64,000 nucleotides of DNA, from positions 1,302,001-1,366,000 of the forward strand of contig NC_035790.1 in NCBI RefSeq assembly GCF_001653235.2. Direction: 5' to 3'. The stretch is from Pochonia chlamydosporia 170 (lineage: Eukaryota > Ascomycota > Sordariomycetes > Hypocreales > Clavicipitaceae). The translations under genes and the position numbers were made by a program. Positions 50,267 through 63,477 of this stretch are shown here, piece by piece (the first letter of the stretch is position 1; each line of letters starts with the position of its first letter). The notes under the pieces are model-generated. The model ran no database searches. It was not told where the DNA came from and saw only the letters and a list, made by a program, of their open reading frames with translations.

Positions 50267-53158
50267 AGTTGACGTTTGGGATGCTGTGGAGGGACAAGGC
50301 TGACTCTCTGGGATAGTTGATGGTAAGGCTTGAAAATTAAAGTGGGGCCAATGGTCTTATTGGATGGCGGAAACGCGGTTCAAACGCATCGTGGACTGTT
50401 GAGTCTGGCGTTCATCGCTGCGCATTCGTTTTGGCCAAATTGCGCATACCCTATACTATTGTATGTTCTTCTTAGCCCGTATTTTAACTCGCACAGATGA
50501 CTCTTTGGGCGACATTGAATTTTAATTCTTTGACTGAGGAGAGTGGCATGTTTTCCAATGGTTCTGTATGCAGAAATGATACACCCCGTGCGTATAGGAA
50601 GCAAGCACCACCAGTGTGCAAATTGTTGCGATGAGGTAGTCCTACTCTGTGCAATTGAATAACCAACTACAAGATACTCCGTATGCGCGCCCCTCTTTGA
50701 CAGGATTGCATAAGGACACCCATGTTACCTCGCATATCCATGGACCGGGAAAGTGAACTGTTTTTTTGGCATCAATTTTTTCGTTCCGATAAGAAGTTCA
50801 GGATTGAATGTGAAGATCTTGGCATGACACATGAGGCGAATGCAAACGTGTTTGGCCACACATGAACCACGATGTAACACTGCAGAAGCGAAAAACTAGC
50901 ATGACAACCACCAATGTCGGGCACTTCGGAATCGAGGCTAGTGCATTTCCAGACCTGGACTTCACTTCTGTATTCTAATTGTGGTGCTGTCTTAGATCTA
51001 GTACAGGCTAAGACAGACGGCGTGGCCTGCGGTCTTTTTTTGTCGATGTTGTGTCACCAACGCTCGGACTGACGGGTATGAAATCGTGAGTGTGAACCCA
51101 AATTGCAGGAAGTGGAAATGTGTATTCTGTACGGAGTACTTGGTTGTGGCCGCGTGTTGAAACGCCTCGGATGCTTCCCTCGCACGTACTAGTTGAACCA
51201 AATTGAAGGATCACCACAAGTACCGACTTTGGAAGTGCCGCCAGCGCCACCCGAAGCAATAGGTGGAAATGGGCTGACAAAAATGGCGAAAGGGGGTTAA
51301 TTTATGAGCAAGCTGCATATTTCGGTGACTTGACACTTGAAATCTCGGTCGGGCAGTGGCGGCGCAGCCGCGGTGGAAATATTGATCACAGACCTGGACT
51401 GGACTGGATACAATTGTCTGGCATTTGATGCCTGTTCACCTCGGAATGGAGACATGGACCCGCCGCTATGTGGAAGGAGTTTGGGAGTCAAGGACGGACA
51501 TAAAGAATCCATGGGGGTCGATAGAGTTACTGGGGAACCCCTTGCTCGAAAGTGCGCGATTGGAAATGATTTTGCCCATCAATTGTCATTTGGGGTTGAC
51601 ACAACAAAGGAGAGAAATAAAAAGCAAACTACGTATTCCATTGTTGATTGACTGTAGGGCTGATGGTGATGATTGGTGCTAAAACGTGGATGCAACTTCC
51701 ACAAGCTGAGCGGCTAAGTCGTTCAGACACTTCGATAGGCTAAGTCAAAGACATTGAATATTGACCACCTACTTATTAAGTACAGTAGTGTCATCGAAGC
51801 CACATGGCTAGATTGTCTCGAAGCCCGCCATCGTAAGCACTGGCCACTAAACGGGTTGCTACCGTTTCAATGCTGGGATTGCAAGCGCCTAAGATAGCCA
51901 AAGCTCAAAGGATGCAGTGATGGCGTTTGCGGCTGATACTTGTCCGAGAACACCACTGATGCGCCACAGAGCAGGTGTTTGCCTGTATTAGTAGAAGAGA
52001 CTGGTTGGCCTTTTTGATGAAGCTGAAGGAATCCAGCGTTTTTGCAAGGAATTGTTACCTATCGCGAGATGCCACATCACTCGCGGTGAGAGATTTAGCC
52101 AAAAGCCTGTCCTCGGAGTGGACGATGGCTGGGTGAATCTCTTTCAACCATGGTTTATCGAAAGCGCGAGACCGGTGTCCAAGCCGATACAACCGATGAT
52201 TTGCTATTTCAGGGAACATGAAATTGCGAGCTTTTGCCGTGGGCTGACGGGACGCGGGAACCTGGCGACTGGAGATGAGGGAACCATCTTGGCTGGAGTG
52301 TTAGAGAGTGTGAGAGAAAGGAGAGCAATCCAAATCCACTTGCCCAAATGAAAGAGCCGCATTCTGTTCCACCACGGTTGTAACTGCAGAGTTGGTGACG
52401 AAATTTTCCTCCTTCTCCTGGTGCTTGAAAACTTCCAACGAGTCTCTTCGGTCACTTCGCCTTATGGTTTAGTCACTCCTTCACAAACCTGGCCTTGGTC
52501 CTGCTTAAACACCCACGATTGTGTTGGTTGAAGTGCGAGCTTTTGCGCTAATACCTTGGATTGCCAAAAATGGGGACACACTCTCGACTCGTGGTGGAGA
52601 ATCGCGTCAGCGTTCATTGGCCATGAGAGACCCTGGTCAGGCTCAGCCCATGAGAATCCATGTCTCGGCCAATGGCCGCTTCCCACACTTGCAGATGCAA
52701 TTTGCTTTTCCCCTGACAAGGACCCCACCATGGATGACCTCTTGGCACCATCGAAGTCGTGGGACAAGGTCGTGGACCAAGGTCGCCCGAATCTGCAGGC
52801 ACCGAGACCAAACGGTCCATGTCCACAGGAACGCATGTCGGACCAGACCAGACCTGAACTGGAGCTGGAAGGCACGCCCCGTCAGCCTTTGACTCCGCCT
52901 GCCACCTGCCTCCCCCAAACTACTTCAACCGCATTGTCGTTCCGCTCACGACTCACACTTTCCTTTACAACCTACATACCAGTCGTTGTCGCTCATTGTC
53001 GCTCTCTTGCCTAGGCGTTTTTCTGCCTCCCACGCTCTTTTAAAACACTCCAGACTCTCCGTCGTTCTTTCGTCTCATCTTGACAACAGCATACCCTCGG
53101 GTTCAATATCGACAACTTTATATACAACAGTACGTGTGTATATTCTTAATCCGCCAAC
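50267..53158. other. Divergent intergenic region, about 2.9 kb
   Basis: It lies between the starts of the WDR5-like gene (minus) and the GPI-protein gene (plus). No gene is supported. It carries TACTCCGTA at 50676-50684 and its complement at 51130-51138. The last 250 bases are CT-rich, with a TTTATATACAACA stretch about 40 bp before the ATG at 53159. Confidence 0.5.
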
Positions 53159-53951
53159 ATGCGTTTCTCCATCACCGCTGTTCTGGCTTTCGCCGCCACT
53201 GCCCTTGCGCAGACTCCCGACTTCGATCCCATCTACACTCCCAAGTCTGGCGAGACCATCAAGGCCGGCGCTCCTTTCACCGTCACTTGGACTGCTCCCC
53301 CCAAGTACGCTGATGGCACCATCAAGATCGAGCTGATCGGAGGCGCTACCCAGCCTACCCAGGTCAAGCTCGCCGATATTGCCTGTAAGTTGCTCAAAAC
53401 CAAAAGAATGGGACACGGTCAAGATCTAAAAGAGGAATACATCAACTGACACAAATACAGCCGGTGTCAAGAACAGTGCCAACACTTACACCTGGAACGT
53501 CGACGCTTCTCTCGGTGACAAGGCTGTCTACGGTCTTGTTTTCCGCCTTGAGAGCAACCCCAGCATCTTCCAGTACTCCAACCCTTTCCACATCAAGGGC
53601 TCCGACGGTGCTTCTGGTAGCGGCAGCGTCACCAAGACCACTTCTCACGGCGTCAAGACTGTTACTCTGTCCTCCACCAGCACTCCTGTCACCACGACCT
53701 CTGCTCCCGTCACCACCAAGCATAGCACCATTCAGCTCAACACCACTGTTCCCTGCAACACCACCACTCTGGTCAAGACCACTGCTGGCCCTACCGGCCC
53801 TGTCGTTATCACCAGCACCGCCGTCGTCAACCCCAGCAACCCTGCCACCACTTCTCCCACCGGTGCTCCCGTTCCCACCGGTGCTGCCAGCGCTGTTCGC
53901 GTCGGCTCCCTCACCATCATGGGTGTTGTCGCTGCTGTTCTCGCCCTGTAG
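53159..53951 (+). CDS. Kre9/Knh1-type Ser/Thr-rich GPI-anchored cell-wall protein
   Basis: Two exons (53159-53384 and 53461-53951) give 238 residues. It has a clear signal peptide (MRFSITAVLAFAATALAQ). A beta-sandwich-like domain follows (about 22-110), with YTPKSGETIKAGAPFTVTW and YGLVFRLESNPSIFQYSNPF, the signature of the fungal Ser-Thr-rich GPI-anchored family related to Kre9/Knh1. A Thr/Ser/Val/Pro-rich stalk (about 115-210) and a C-terminal hydrophobic GPI-attachment sequence (RVGSLTIMGVVAAVLAL) complete it. Members sit in the wall or plasma membrane and are linked to beta-1,6-glucan assembly in yeast; here that is inference. Strong C-ending codon preference suggests high expression. Confidence 0.93.
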
Positions 53952-55040
53952 GGAGTATGTCGGTGATATTGGGTGGTTTAGACTTGATTTCCATTTCTTA
54001 TTGTACGGTCATGGGTTTTCTATTGCACATAAATGACGCGCCGTGTGCTCTTGTAATGGGTACTTGGACATAGGTTGATTTTGGCACTGGTTTGGAAAGT
54101 TTCGAGGCATTCTTGCTAGAGAAGCACGGAACCTAATCCGCTTGGCTACATGTTTTGACGGCTTTATGACCGTCGACGTTTATGCTGAGCCTGGGTCGAG
54201 GCACTATGTAAACAAAATTTCACTGCATTAATCACACCATTGCTCGTGTTGGTCAAGGTCTTTTGTGTTCAGCTCAATGTGTCTCTAAGTATCGTTCGAC
54301 GTCTATATTCAATAGTATCATGTTAGCCGCTCTCGCACCTTTTGCGACACAAAGCATTGTGACTTGAGATCCAACCATAGGAATCGACCCCAAAAGAACG
54401 TTCGCCTGACACTGTTCACAAATTGCCTCCGGCCAGCCCCGCCGTGTTATGTGCAGACCAAGTGACGCACCGCGTTGGAATGTAAGACATGTCTGTGGTT
54501 GATGCAGAAACTCTTTGAGACAATCGTGTGGCACGGTCCACTCTGTCTAACATGACTGATCTGACACATGCCAAGGCTATGACTGCGACTGCAAGCTGGA
54601 GATGATGTCTGCCGTGTCATAAAGAAAGTTGTGAAGCGAGTAGTGATGCCAGTGCGGTAAGGCATATGATGATGCAGGTAGCCGGACGTCTTGAAGTGGA
54701 AAGGGTGCAGATCTTGTCGAACTGTCGACTTGGCTGGAGCGTTCGCTTGGCAATGGAACGAAGCGTTTACCCATGTCCCAGCGATCTGGAACAAAGGACA
54801 AGGGTTGTGTTTCGAGATCCCGAACGCATTGTTGGGTTCAGAATAATGACATTACGTGAGTGGAATGTAAGTTTCTGCGCACTTACTAAGACGTCGTGAT
54901 TGATGGTCGAGAACATGTAAGAAATGTGTATTTTGAGAGAATGGCCAGAGCCAATGAAAGCACGCTACGTTCCAATAATCTAATTACAAAGTACACCCGT
55001 TATACCGCAAATATCATAAGTCATGTAGAAAGTCAAAGCT
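53952..55040. other. Convergent intergenic spacer, about 1.1 kb
   Basis: It lies between the 3' ends of the GPI-protein gene and the nitrate porter gene. There are only short unsupported frames and no repeats. Confidence 0.5.
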
Positions 55041-56645
55041 CTACTTCCCACCAATCTGACCCTTTGGCAACGGCGGGATCCAACACACAGCCAAGTTGAT
55101 ACCAATGTGAATCACACCAATGACCCAAAAGGCAGTCGCGTAGCCACTCCCATGGTCGATGAACCTGAAGATGATGGCGAATACAACGCCGCCCAGGTTG
55201 CCGCCGCCGCCGGTACATCCTGACAGGACACCATTCGCAGCGGGATGAACATGCGGCACGAGGGCAAAGTTTGCGCCGTTGCCAGCTTCAATGAAGAAGG
55301 CGGCGACGGTGACCAGGCCAACCATTGTGCCGATGTCGCGGCCATTGAGTTCTGACGGATCAACCATGCCGACGATGATGAGGAGAGCGCCACTCAAGAG
55401 TCCAGACGCTGTGATCCATGCCTTTTTCGTCCACAGATTTCGACCGGATATGTTGTAGACAAAGTCTGCTATGACGCCGCCTAGAGGACGGGTCAGGAAG
55501 TTGAGGAAGCCGAAGATGGCGGCGTAGTTGCTCGCTTTGGTTTGGTCAAGGTGAGGGAAGTTGGCTTTGTAGTATGAGCTGAGGATGGAGTTGACGGCGA
55601 GCTCACCGCCGAATGAGCACGAGTATGTAGCGACGTGGAAGAGCGTCTGTAGGGAGAAAATGACGGGGAGGGAGTCCTTGAAGCTGGGCTTGACGATTGT
55701 TTCTGCCTGGGCAATGGATACGGCTTCTGACAAGGAGATTGTGGTGTGCTGCTTGAAGACTTTTGAATCGTCGTCTGAGACTTCTGCCTTTTCCTCGTCT
55801 CGGCTGGGCGGTTCGCTGAGGATGTGAGGCGTGTTGACGGCCGTGGTGCTAGTGGGACTGTATTGCTGCAGGTTTTCTTGGATCTTTTGCGATCTTTCTT
55901 CCCAGGCGCCGAGGGGAGTATCTGGGCAGAGGAAGATCATGCCTAGGGAGCAAGCGATGAGGCAGATGAGAGGGACGACAAAGGTGACCCGCCATGCTTT
56001 GGAGGGAGTCATGCCTTGGGCCGCGACGAGTGAGTCGAATACAGCGGGCATGATGAAGTATGTGATGCCGCCGCCGGCATTTCCCCATCCTCCTGATAGG
56101 GCATTGGCTGTGCCGACAATGTTCTTGTCGAAGAAGGCGGTACACCAGACCTGGCAGGGTACGAATGTGGCGCCCAAAATGCCGATGAAAAATCGAGAGA
56201 CGTACAGGCCGTTGGCAGTTTTGACAAGCGGTGCAAGGCCAATGGGCAGACAGCCCAGGAGGAGAAGGGAAGCGAAGACTCTTCGGGAACCGAACTGGTC
56301 GCAGAGGGGTCCGGCAATGAATCGTAGAATGAGAGTAGCGCAGAGGGATACGATGTTGGAGTTGGCAATTTCGGCAGGGCTGAGATGAAGGTCTTTTTTG
56401 ATGGTGACGGTCAAAAGGGGAGGAAATGTGTACCTTTTCAATGTTAGCCAGATGGTGTAAGAGATGGAGGCGGCTTTTTGTTCTTATTCGTACCATGCCC
56501 AAAATCCAAGCATGAAACCCATCCATGAAAAGAAGAATACTCGTCCGTAGGGGTTGATCAAGTTCAGAATAGGTATGCTTCTTGCCTTCTTGTTGATGGG
56601 GTTGACCTCAGGGGCCTTCCACAATATGGAAATATCGACGCCCAT
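55041..56645 (-). CDS. Nitrate/nitrite porter (NNP family, CrnA/Nrt2-like)
   Basis: Two exons (56645-56494 and 56433-55041) give 514 residues; the intron splits Trp of GFWAWYTFPPLL. Exon 1 ([20 protein letters not shown]) brings the cytosolic start and most of helix 1. The MFS fold has twelve helices. The NNP signatures are present: [11 protein letters not shown] in helix 5 and [19 protein letters not shown] in helix 11. FWAW in helix 1, [14 protein letters not shown] (loop 2-3), the glycines and the substrate-binding Arg region are in place. The central cytosolic loop (about 250-320) is hydrophilic and acidic, as in fungal members. It takes up nitrate or nitrite with protons at the plasma membrane. 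No nitrate or nitrite reductase gene is adjacent. Confidence 0.94.
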
Positions 56646-58725
56646 TTTGGAGAAATGTCAAAGAACGCTTCAAAGACACCTTTTACAACTGTGCCGGAGC
56701 GATTTAGAATCTAGGGAGTTGAGTAGAGCTGCCGTAGTAAGTACTGAATATCCTCGTTCATCATGAGCGTATTTAAGTTGAAAGCCATCACTTTGAATCT
56801 AGATTTGAGCATCTCCAAAACATCTCCGGCCTGGAAGCTTATCTAAATTTAAATAGCCAACCAAAAAACGAGTCCCGAACCCTTGCCATTAGGACCACCA
56901 ATGAACCAAGCCCTCGGGATGAGCACGTCAGATCTTGTCTAGCATCTGTCTTATGGTATAAATGCCGGGTCCATACGGAGCCCTGGAGCCCGGAATGATA
57001 ACCATGCTAATCACAAGGCAGTCCTGCGAGGGCGGTATGCCCAGCCACTTTGGATGCTGCTGATACGCTCGGGTGTTGACGGCTGGCACTGTCACTGATA
57101 AGAAGTGACTCAGGTGGTTCAGGCGACATCTCGAAAGCAACGGCCCATTTAATCGCAGTCAAGAACTCTGCTGAGTTGCCTCTCTTCTGTGAGTTGTATC
57201 ATGTGTCCAATTCTGTGATCGATGTTAAGAGAAACTCTCGAATTCGAAATGCCAATCCGGGATAATGATTGAGAGGGCAATGGAAATGGAGTCAACATTG
57301 TCTCCAATAACAAGGAGTTGTCACATGATGATGCTGGGCGCTGGTAACAAATTTGAATGCCTCTTCGGCGTATCATGGTATCGACGGCCTTGAGCGACGT
57401 TCCGATTGAATGAATGCTATTGGACGAATGCCCTATCAGAAAGGGGCTGTTCAAAGCCGTGATGTTGGTTGGTCTGACCTTATCTGAAAGACTCGGGAGC
57501 AGGTCCAGCCTGGCTCCACATTTATGTCGCCGCCATAGATAAGTCTGAACCAGGGCAGCTTATCAAGTTGTTCATCCGCGGAGAAGAAAGGTTCGACAAA
57601 GTAAGATAAATCTGGGGTATTCCGAATAAACGGCGTTCAGATGAATATTACCGGAAGGAGCGTCTGTATAAAAAACCACGTCTCTGTCAACCTTATTGGG
57701 CACGCGACTAGGTGTCAAGGCGAAGTCGGCCAGTAGAGCCGGCCCATTTCAAAAGGGAAATCCCGTATTCGATCTAGTGGCTGGCATGCCTTGAAGGACC
57801 TGGTTGATGTTGTAGGAATAACCCGTGCTGCCATGTGAATTTGTCGTCACGTATTGTTCAGTCGCGGCCTCATGCTGGTAGAAGTTGTCTGTATGGCAAG
57901 CAACAAGTTGTGCTAGAGAGCGGTGCCGTGCGATAAATGGTCCCGGGGAGCGTGCGCCCCGACGAGATGAAAAACTCCAAATCAAAGAGACCTCGTCAAA
58001 GGTTATTTTTTCGTGTTGTCGCCGTCGTGGGCGTTTCCGTGATGGAACCTGTAAACCGCTCACATATTCCTCAATGGTCCATCAATAAACAAGACGCATA
58101 CTGTCAAGATCCAGACGAAAATGTATACGACTAGAAAGAGGGTAGAATTTCTGAGAGGTAGGCCTTATGGATAGGTGAGGAGAAAGACCCGTGAACAACG
58201 TTGTGGAGTTGACAAAATGGGAACGTTGATGAGGCTCAAGATGGACAATGCTCAATGGTGTTCAAACAAGGGGAAGGCGCGTTGATTGGGTCTCCACCAA
58301 TTGCCAATTGTCCACTGGGAGTGCCAGACTTACATTGGCGCTAAACCATAGTGAGTAAGAGGGGCATTGCGGCATCAAAAAGTTTTGGAGGGGCATAATT
58401 TTCTCATGATGCTTCCTGCTTTGACGTAGTCATGCATCTCAATAGTCAATTCAAGCCTCACGGGTGAGAAAATTACTGGCATCGGACCATTTATTCGAAA
58501 ACGCGTGGAGAATCGCGTTCTGCGTTGTTCGTCTCTTGCTATTCCCCTCATTACTTCCGGCATTTCCGGTGACTGACTGATGCCAAGACAGACAATCACC
58601 CTCATCTCAACGGCCATCAGCGGTGGGGTACCTCAAGACTCACTTCTCATTCGACTGTGACCTACACAAGTCGAATGATAGAAGGAGACCTGCGGCTAAT
58701 GCAGAAGTAGACATTACATTACACA
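56646..58725. other. Divergent intergenic region, about 2.1 kb
   Basis: It separates the nitrate porter (minus) from the methylene-THF dehydrogenase (plus). No gene is supported. It contains CTTATCT (AGATAAG on the porter strand) at 56838-56844 and 57479-57485, candidate GATA-factor sites. Confidence 0.5.
56838..56844 (-). promoter_or_regulatory. Candidate AreA/Nit2 GATA site upstream of the nitrate porter
   Basis: AGATAAG read on the minus strand, about 195 bp before the porter ATG; a second copy is at 57479-57485. Nitrogen-repression GATA factors are known to control this gene family. The site itself is short and could occur by chance. Confidence 0.35.
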
Positions 58726-59869
58726 ATGGCCACCTCAGAGGTTCCCAAAACCTGCAAGGTCATCACTGCAGAGACCATTGCCAAGGGTCTCTTGACGGAG
58801 GTCAAGGAAACTCTGGTCAGGGTTCAAGGAACCAACCCGAAACAGCCCACGCTTGTTGCCTTTCTGGCCAACGGCGATCCTGCTGCTGTCAAGTATGCTG
58901 AGTGGTCAAAGAAGACTTGCGAAGACAAGTGAGTAGACTCGACTTGCGAATGGAATCCGAACGCAGTGAGATGCAGGTGCTGACCACCTTCTCAATAGTG
59001 GCTTCAACTTTGACCTCCGAACTGTTGACAAGGATCTTCTCGAGGAGGAGATTATGAAAGCTAACGATGATGATATCGTTGACGGCATCATTGTTTACTA
59101 TCCCATCTTCCCGCAGAATCCTACCCATGACAAGTATGTCCAAGAAACCGTAGAGCTTGCCAAGGACGTCGAGGGCATGCGCCACAAGTATCTGTACAAC
59201 ATGTATCACAATGTACGGTTCTTGGATCCCCCGGAAAACCGAAAGAAGTCAATCCTTCCTTGCACTCCACTGGCAGTTGTCAAGATTTTGGAGTATCTTC
59301 AAATCTACAACCCCATTCTGGCTTCCGGAAACCGCCTCTTCGGCAAAACCATTACCGTTATCAACCGCTCCGAAGTCAACGGCCGACCTCTCGCAGCTTT
59401 GCTAGCCAACGATGGCGCTACCGTCTACTCTGTTGACATCACAGGCGTTCAGCTGTTCACCCGTGGCCAGGGAATCAAGAATCCGCGACACCAAGTCGAG
59501 GATAAGGAGGGCTGGGGTTTGAAGGAGTGCCTCCCTCTCAGTGATGTTGTCATTGGAGGTGTTCCCGTCGAATCCTTCAAGGTTCCCACGGAGCTTATCC
59601 GTGATGGTGCTGTATGCATTAACTTTTCCTCATACAAGAACTTTGACGGACCGGCCATCAAAGAGAAGGCCTCCATATATGTCCCCTCTGTTGGCAAGGT
59701 CACAATTGCTATCTTGCTCCGCAACCTCGTGGTAAGTGGTAGTTCCACAATATTTGAGAATAATATGTTTAACAAATCGGTGTAGCGATTGGTTGCGAAC
59801 CGGCCGTCCAAGGACGATGCTGACAAGAGCTTGATCCAAGCTAAGACCGAGGCGTTTGCTGATGATTAG
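58726..59869 (+). CDS. NAD-dependent methylenetetrahydrofolate dehydrogenase (Mtd1-like)
   Basis: Three exons (58726-58928, 58999-59731, 59786-59869) give 339 residues, about the size of yeast Mtd1 (a monofunctional cytosolic enzyme). The N-terminal catalytic domain has a PTLVAFLANGDPAAVKYAEW start, the YYPIFPQNPTHDKYVQ substrate-loop region and LDPPENRKKSILPCTP. The Rossmann domain has the cofactor loop ITVINRSEVNGRPLAALLAN (bifunctional NADP enzymes have a GRSxxVG-type loop here) and DVVIGGVPV. It oxidises 5,10-methylene-THF to methenyl-THF in one-carbon metabolism for purine synthesis. The final intron places the last 27 residues (starting RLVANRPSKDD) in a small third exon. Confidence 0.95.
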
Positions 59870-62800
59870 GTTGGTGCTTTGTTTTGGATTGCAGCGGACC
59901 AAAAGAAGGTTAAAATTGATTACGTTTACTGGCATATTTAAGGAAAAAGAAAGATAGATTTCATGATACCTCGATACGATACGCAAATTCGCACATTTCC
60001 CCAAAACTCAACGTTTTGCGAAGCTCTAGACAAATAAAACAACGGTCCAATGCCTACGATCCTGTCATGCTGGTCATGAAACCATGGAATTCCACTTTAG
60101 ATGTTCCATCTATGCACCGTACCCATAGCTTTCCGCACTTCTGGGCTCTAGCCGGTGTTAAAGCCGGACCCAGGTGACCGCTAACTTGCGACCTATCGTC
60201 CCTTCGTGGTTGCCTTCTGCTTGGTACAGGTTTTTCTGTTTCATGCACCATGATCGCCTTGCTCAAATGCTCCAGCATGGTACAGGTCAAGATTCTGAGT
60301 CATACTTGCATGTTTGTGATAAACTGACATGTGTTTTACTGCCCACAATGCGCTTTGCTTAAACGACACACATTCAAATCAGGGTTTGAACTCGGGAACG
60401 AATATGAGTACACTACGAGTTACCGGGGCGGTTTATTCGTCGACTGCCAAACGATACGCAGTTCGGCATGAATAGCAGCCGTTGACAAGCGATAGGCGAT
60501 TACCATTTTCAGGTTAAAGAAGCACTTTACAATCAACCCTATTGCCAAGTCGAAGGGCGCTTTTTTAGACATTGATGTGGATTCTTGTTAGCCGCTGGAC
60601 CAAGACATGCTGTCGGCAAAGCCGGTGCTGAGACATAAAGGGCTGTGCGCAATGTGTAACGGGCTGAGGTGCTATGGAGGTGACACAAAGGAAAAATACG
60701 GGGTCCTCGATTCATGAAAGAGCTTCGGTGGCGATGGGGTCGAGCAGGTTGGTGCTGGAGTTATATTTGGCTGACATGTCCTTTAGATGCATCTGTAGTG
60801 ACAGGGAGTGGAAAGTAAACTGGCCGACCTCTTGAATTTTTGGGAACCGGGGCCGTGATGATTAATGAAAGGAGAAAGTCAACGAGGTTACCATTTTAGT
60901 CAATTGGAACATTGGGTTGACGGCTGTTGATTTATTTCGAGCCCTGATGTCGCTCCATGAGTGAGCAGGCGATGATGTATGAGTGCAGCTGAACAAGTGT
61001 CTTGGAGGTGGATGTACCACAGCCAAGTGTGCCATATTGCACCATGCACGGGGTACTGAGGTAGCTGAATCCACGTCTTGAGCGAGAGGTACTACATTCA
61101 CAGCGCCTTTGGTTGATAAATACTTGATAGTTCGTGTTTGCCTCCCGCTGTATTTACGGGGTGTTTACGGGGAATTTGCGTGGCATTTGTAAGCTCGCAA
61201 GGACTGGAAGATTGAAAGGATGCTGGCCCTGGAAGCGCAGTGGTCTGGGGCTACCACGTAATATCTCAAGCTGTGAGAGTGCCAGCATCAGGTAATTATG
61301 ACTTGACAGGGAGGGCAGGGCAGGGATGGCCGGCCATGGCCCGTAATCTGCAGTGCCGTGTTAATCATACGTGCATTCATGCGTTACCTTGCAGGTCAAT
61401 GATGCAGATATTACCTCGTGTTTGACAATGCGCCCCTTTATTGGAGAGTGAATGAACTTGCATGAGCTACGTGGCTCATGTCGTTGAGGTAATGCAAATG
61501 TCAAGGTTGACTGTGAATGGTGAATTGGTGGGTTTTCGATGTGAACCAAGGCAGTTGCAATGAGGGAACCAACTTGAGTCTGTACTGAAGCAGGGTGGGT
61601 GACTCGCGAATCGGTCTAGATGTCGGCTCGGTGATATATTTGGATACGTCTGACGGCAATTGCGAGACATCGCAGCTCTTTTGAACCAGACATATTGAGG
61701 CTGTGTCATCTCCTCCGGTTTCCATGTTGGACAGGGAACAAACATGGCGGCTGGGGTCATTTGCATTTTATGCCTTGAGTGACACACGATAGAATCAACA
61801 ATGACAGGTTGAGGTTGGACTTGTTCGTTAACTGGCAAGAGCACCGGATGCCTGACGCCAGAATCTCCTGGTGATGATAAAATCTCTGCCTCACCGCACA
61901 AGACAGGGAGTTGACATGTGGTTTCGGTTGGCGGACGGTTGAAGAGCGGTCTGGTACCAGGGGACAGGTCTCAATGCTTCGTTTTGTCACAGAAGAGACC
62001 AAATCATCCGGGATGGGTCGATGGCATCTCCATATCGCGAGTGGAGGATAATTGGAGCCGGCGATGCTGCGAACGGTGACCAGATTTGACCCCAAGACCC
62101 CCAAGGAACAGATCAGCTAATAGCTACTGTGGATTCGGATGGAGGGTATTTCTGCAGCACGGGAGGTGCTAGTATTACGGCAGAAAAAAAATGCTTGGCA
62201 CTGCGCATGATGGTTCTGGTACGAAGTTGAATGGCAAGGCGAAGTTGAGTCAATCAAGTCGAAGCTGTAAGCACCAGATGTTGGAAGCTTTGTGCCGTGT
62301 CCTGGCCTGACACCATTGCTCCTTCCCAGGCTGAAAGGACCACATGCAGACTTTGTTTCAACCAAGCATCTTTCTCTCCACGCCAAACTACTATCGTAGG
62401 CTCGCCGCCCTCCTTGCTTGTGTTTCGGCTTCATCGTCTCCTTTTGGCTGCCGCCCCCCCGGCGCCACCAAGATTTGTTTCTTCATCCCCTGTCAGATTC
62501 TTGTTCAACTTTGCGCCAATACCGTCGATCCACTCCTTCCAAGCTGCTGCAAGGCGTTGCACGGCGCTCCAGAGCGGGCCTCTGCTCCAGAGCTCATAAC
62601 GAACCCCCCTGAACTCTTCCCCATTCCGTTCTTAGTCCCTTGCCAGGCTGGAGACGCCGCCAAACTGGACTGGACTTGGCCTAACAAAGAAGACTGGATT
62701 GACTTTGCCTTGCTCTCGTTGGTGGTACCGGTGGCACCAGTGGTGCTTGCCTCTGGTCTTTGGAAGTCGGTTCATCAGGCTTTACTTCCTCCCCTCCATG

Positions 62801-63477
62801 GTTGACGCTGTCGAAGTCGAAGTGGTGTGCGGCTCGGCCCAGATGACTTGAATGGGAAAAAGAAAAGAACCACGAGACCGCATCTTGAATTAGTTCGCAT
62901 ACAACCTCGCCACCTCACCTCTCCCATCTTTTGTCCTTTCAATCCTTTGATCATGAACTGTTTGTGCTGCTGCCGCCTTCTGCAACATTGACGTTTTTTT
63001 CCGGCGACGGGCATTGGACACCCTGGCAGATCGGCCAAGAAACCTCCCATCACCCTTTTCCCCGACATCACTTACTTGCGAACAACGCTCAGGAGATTGC
63101 GATCCATCTCACTGCTCTCCCACGTGGCCGCGCATTCTGGAATCCTTGTTTTTGCATAACAATCGAAGCTTCAGATCGGACCTGTACGATTACTTTACCT
63201 CATGGTGACTGGCAATTGAGAACAGCAGTTGCGCTCGTGGCCAGTGCAACCGTGCTTTGTTTGCAGCTGACCTCAAACTCCCGACAATTTTCCCTCGACG
63301 CCTTTTGAACAACTTTCCGTCATCCAGGGCTTGGGTTACACCAAGGGGCGCTGGGATACTTGAGGCACTTGACTTTGCTCCTGCGGTCGCCCGCCCCAGA
63401 ATTGCCGTCCAAAGCTTTTTACCAGACTTTGACCTCAACGAACGCCACTCTTCGCGCATTACGCTTCTTGGGGGGTC
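59870..63477. other. Intergenic, about 3.6 kb, with probable long leader of the last gene
   Basis: No gene is supported. Short frames at 62297-62805 and 63257-63590 are unsupported and lie in pyrimidine-rich sequence that probably belongs to the promoter and 5' leader of the gene starting at 63478. Confidence 0.5.
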
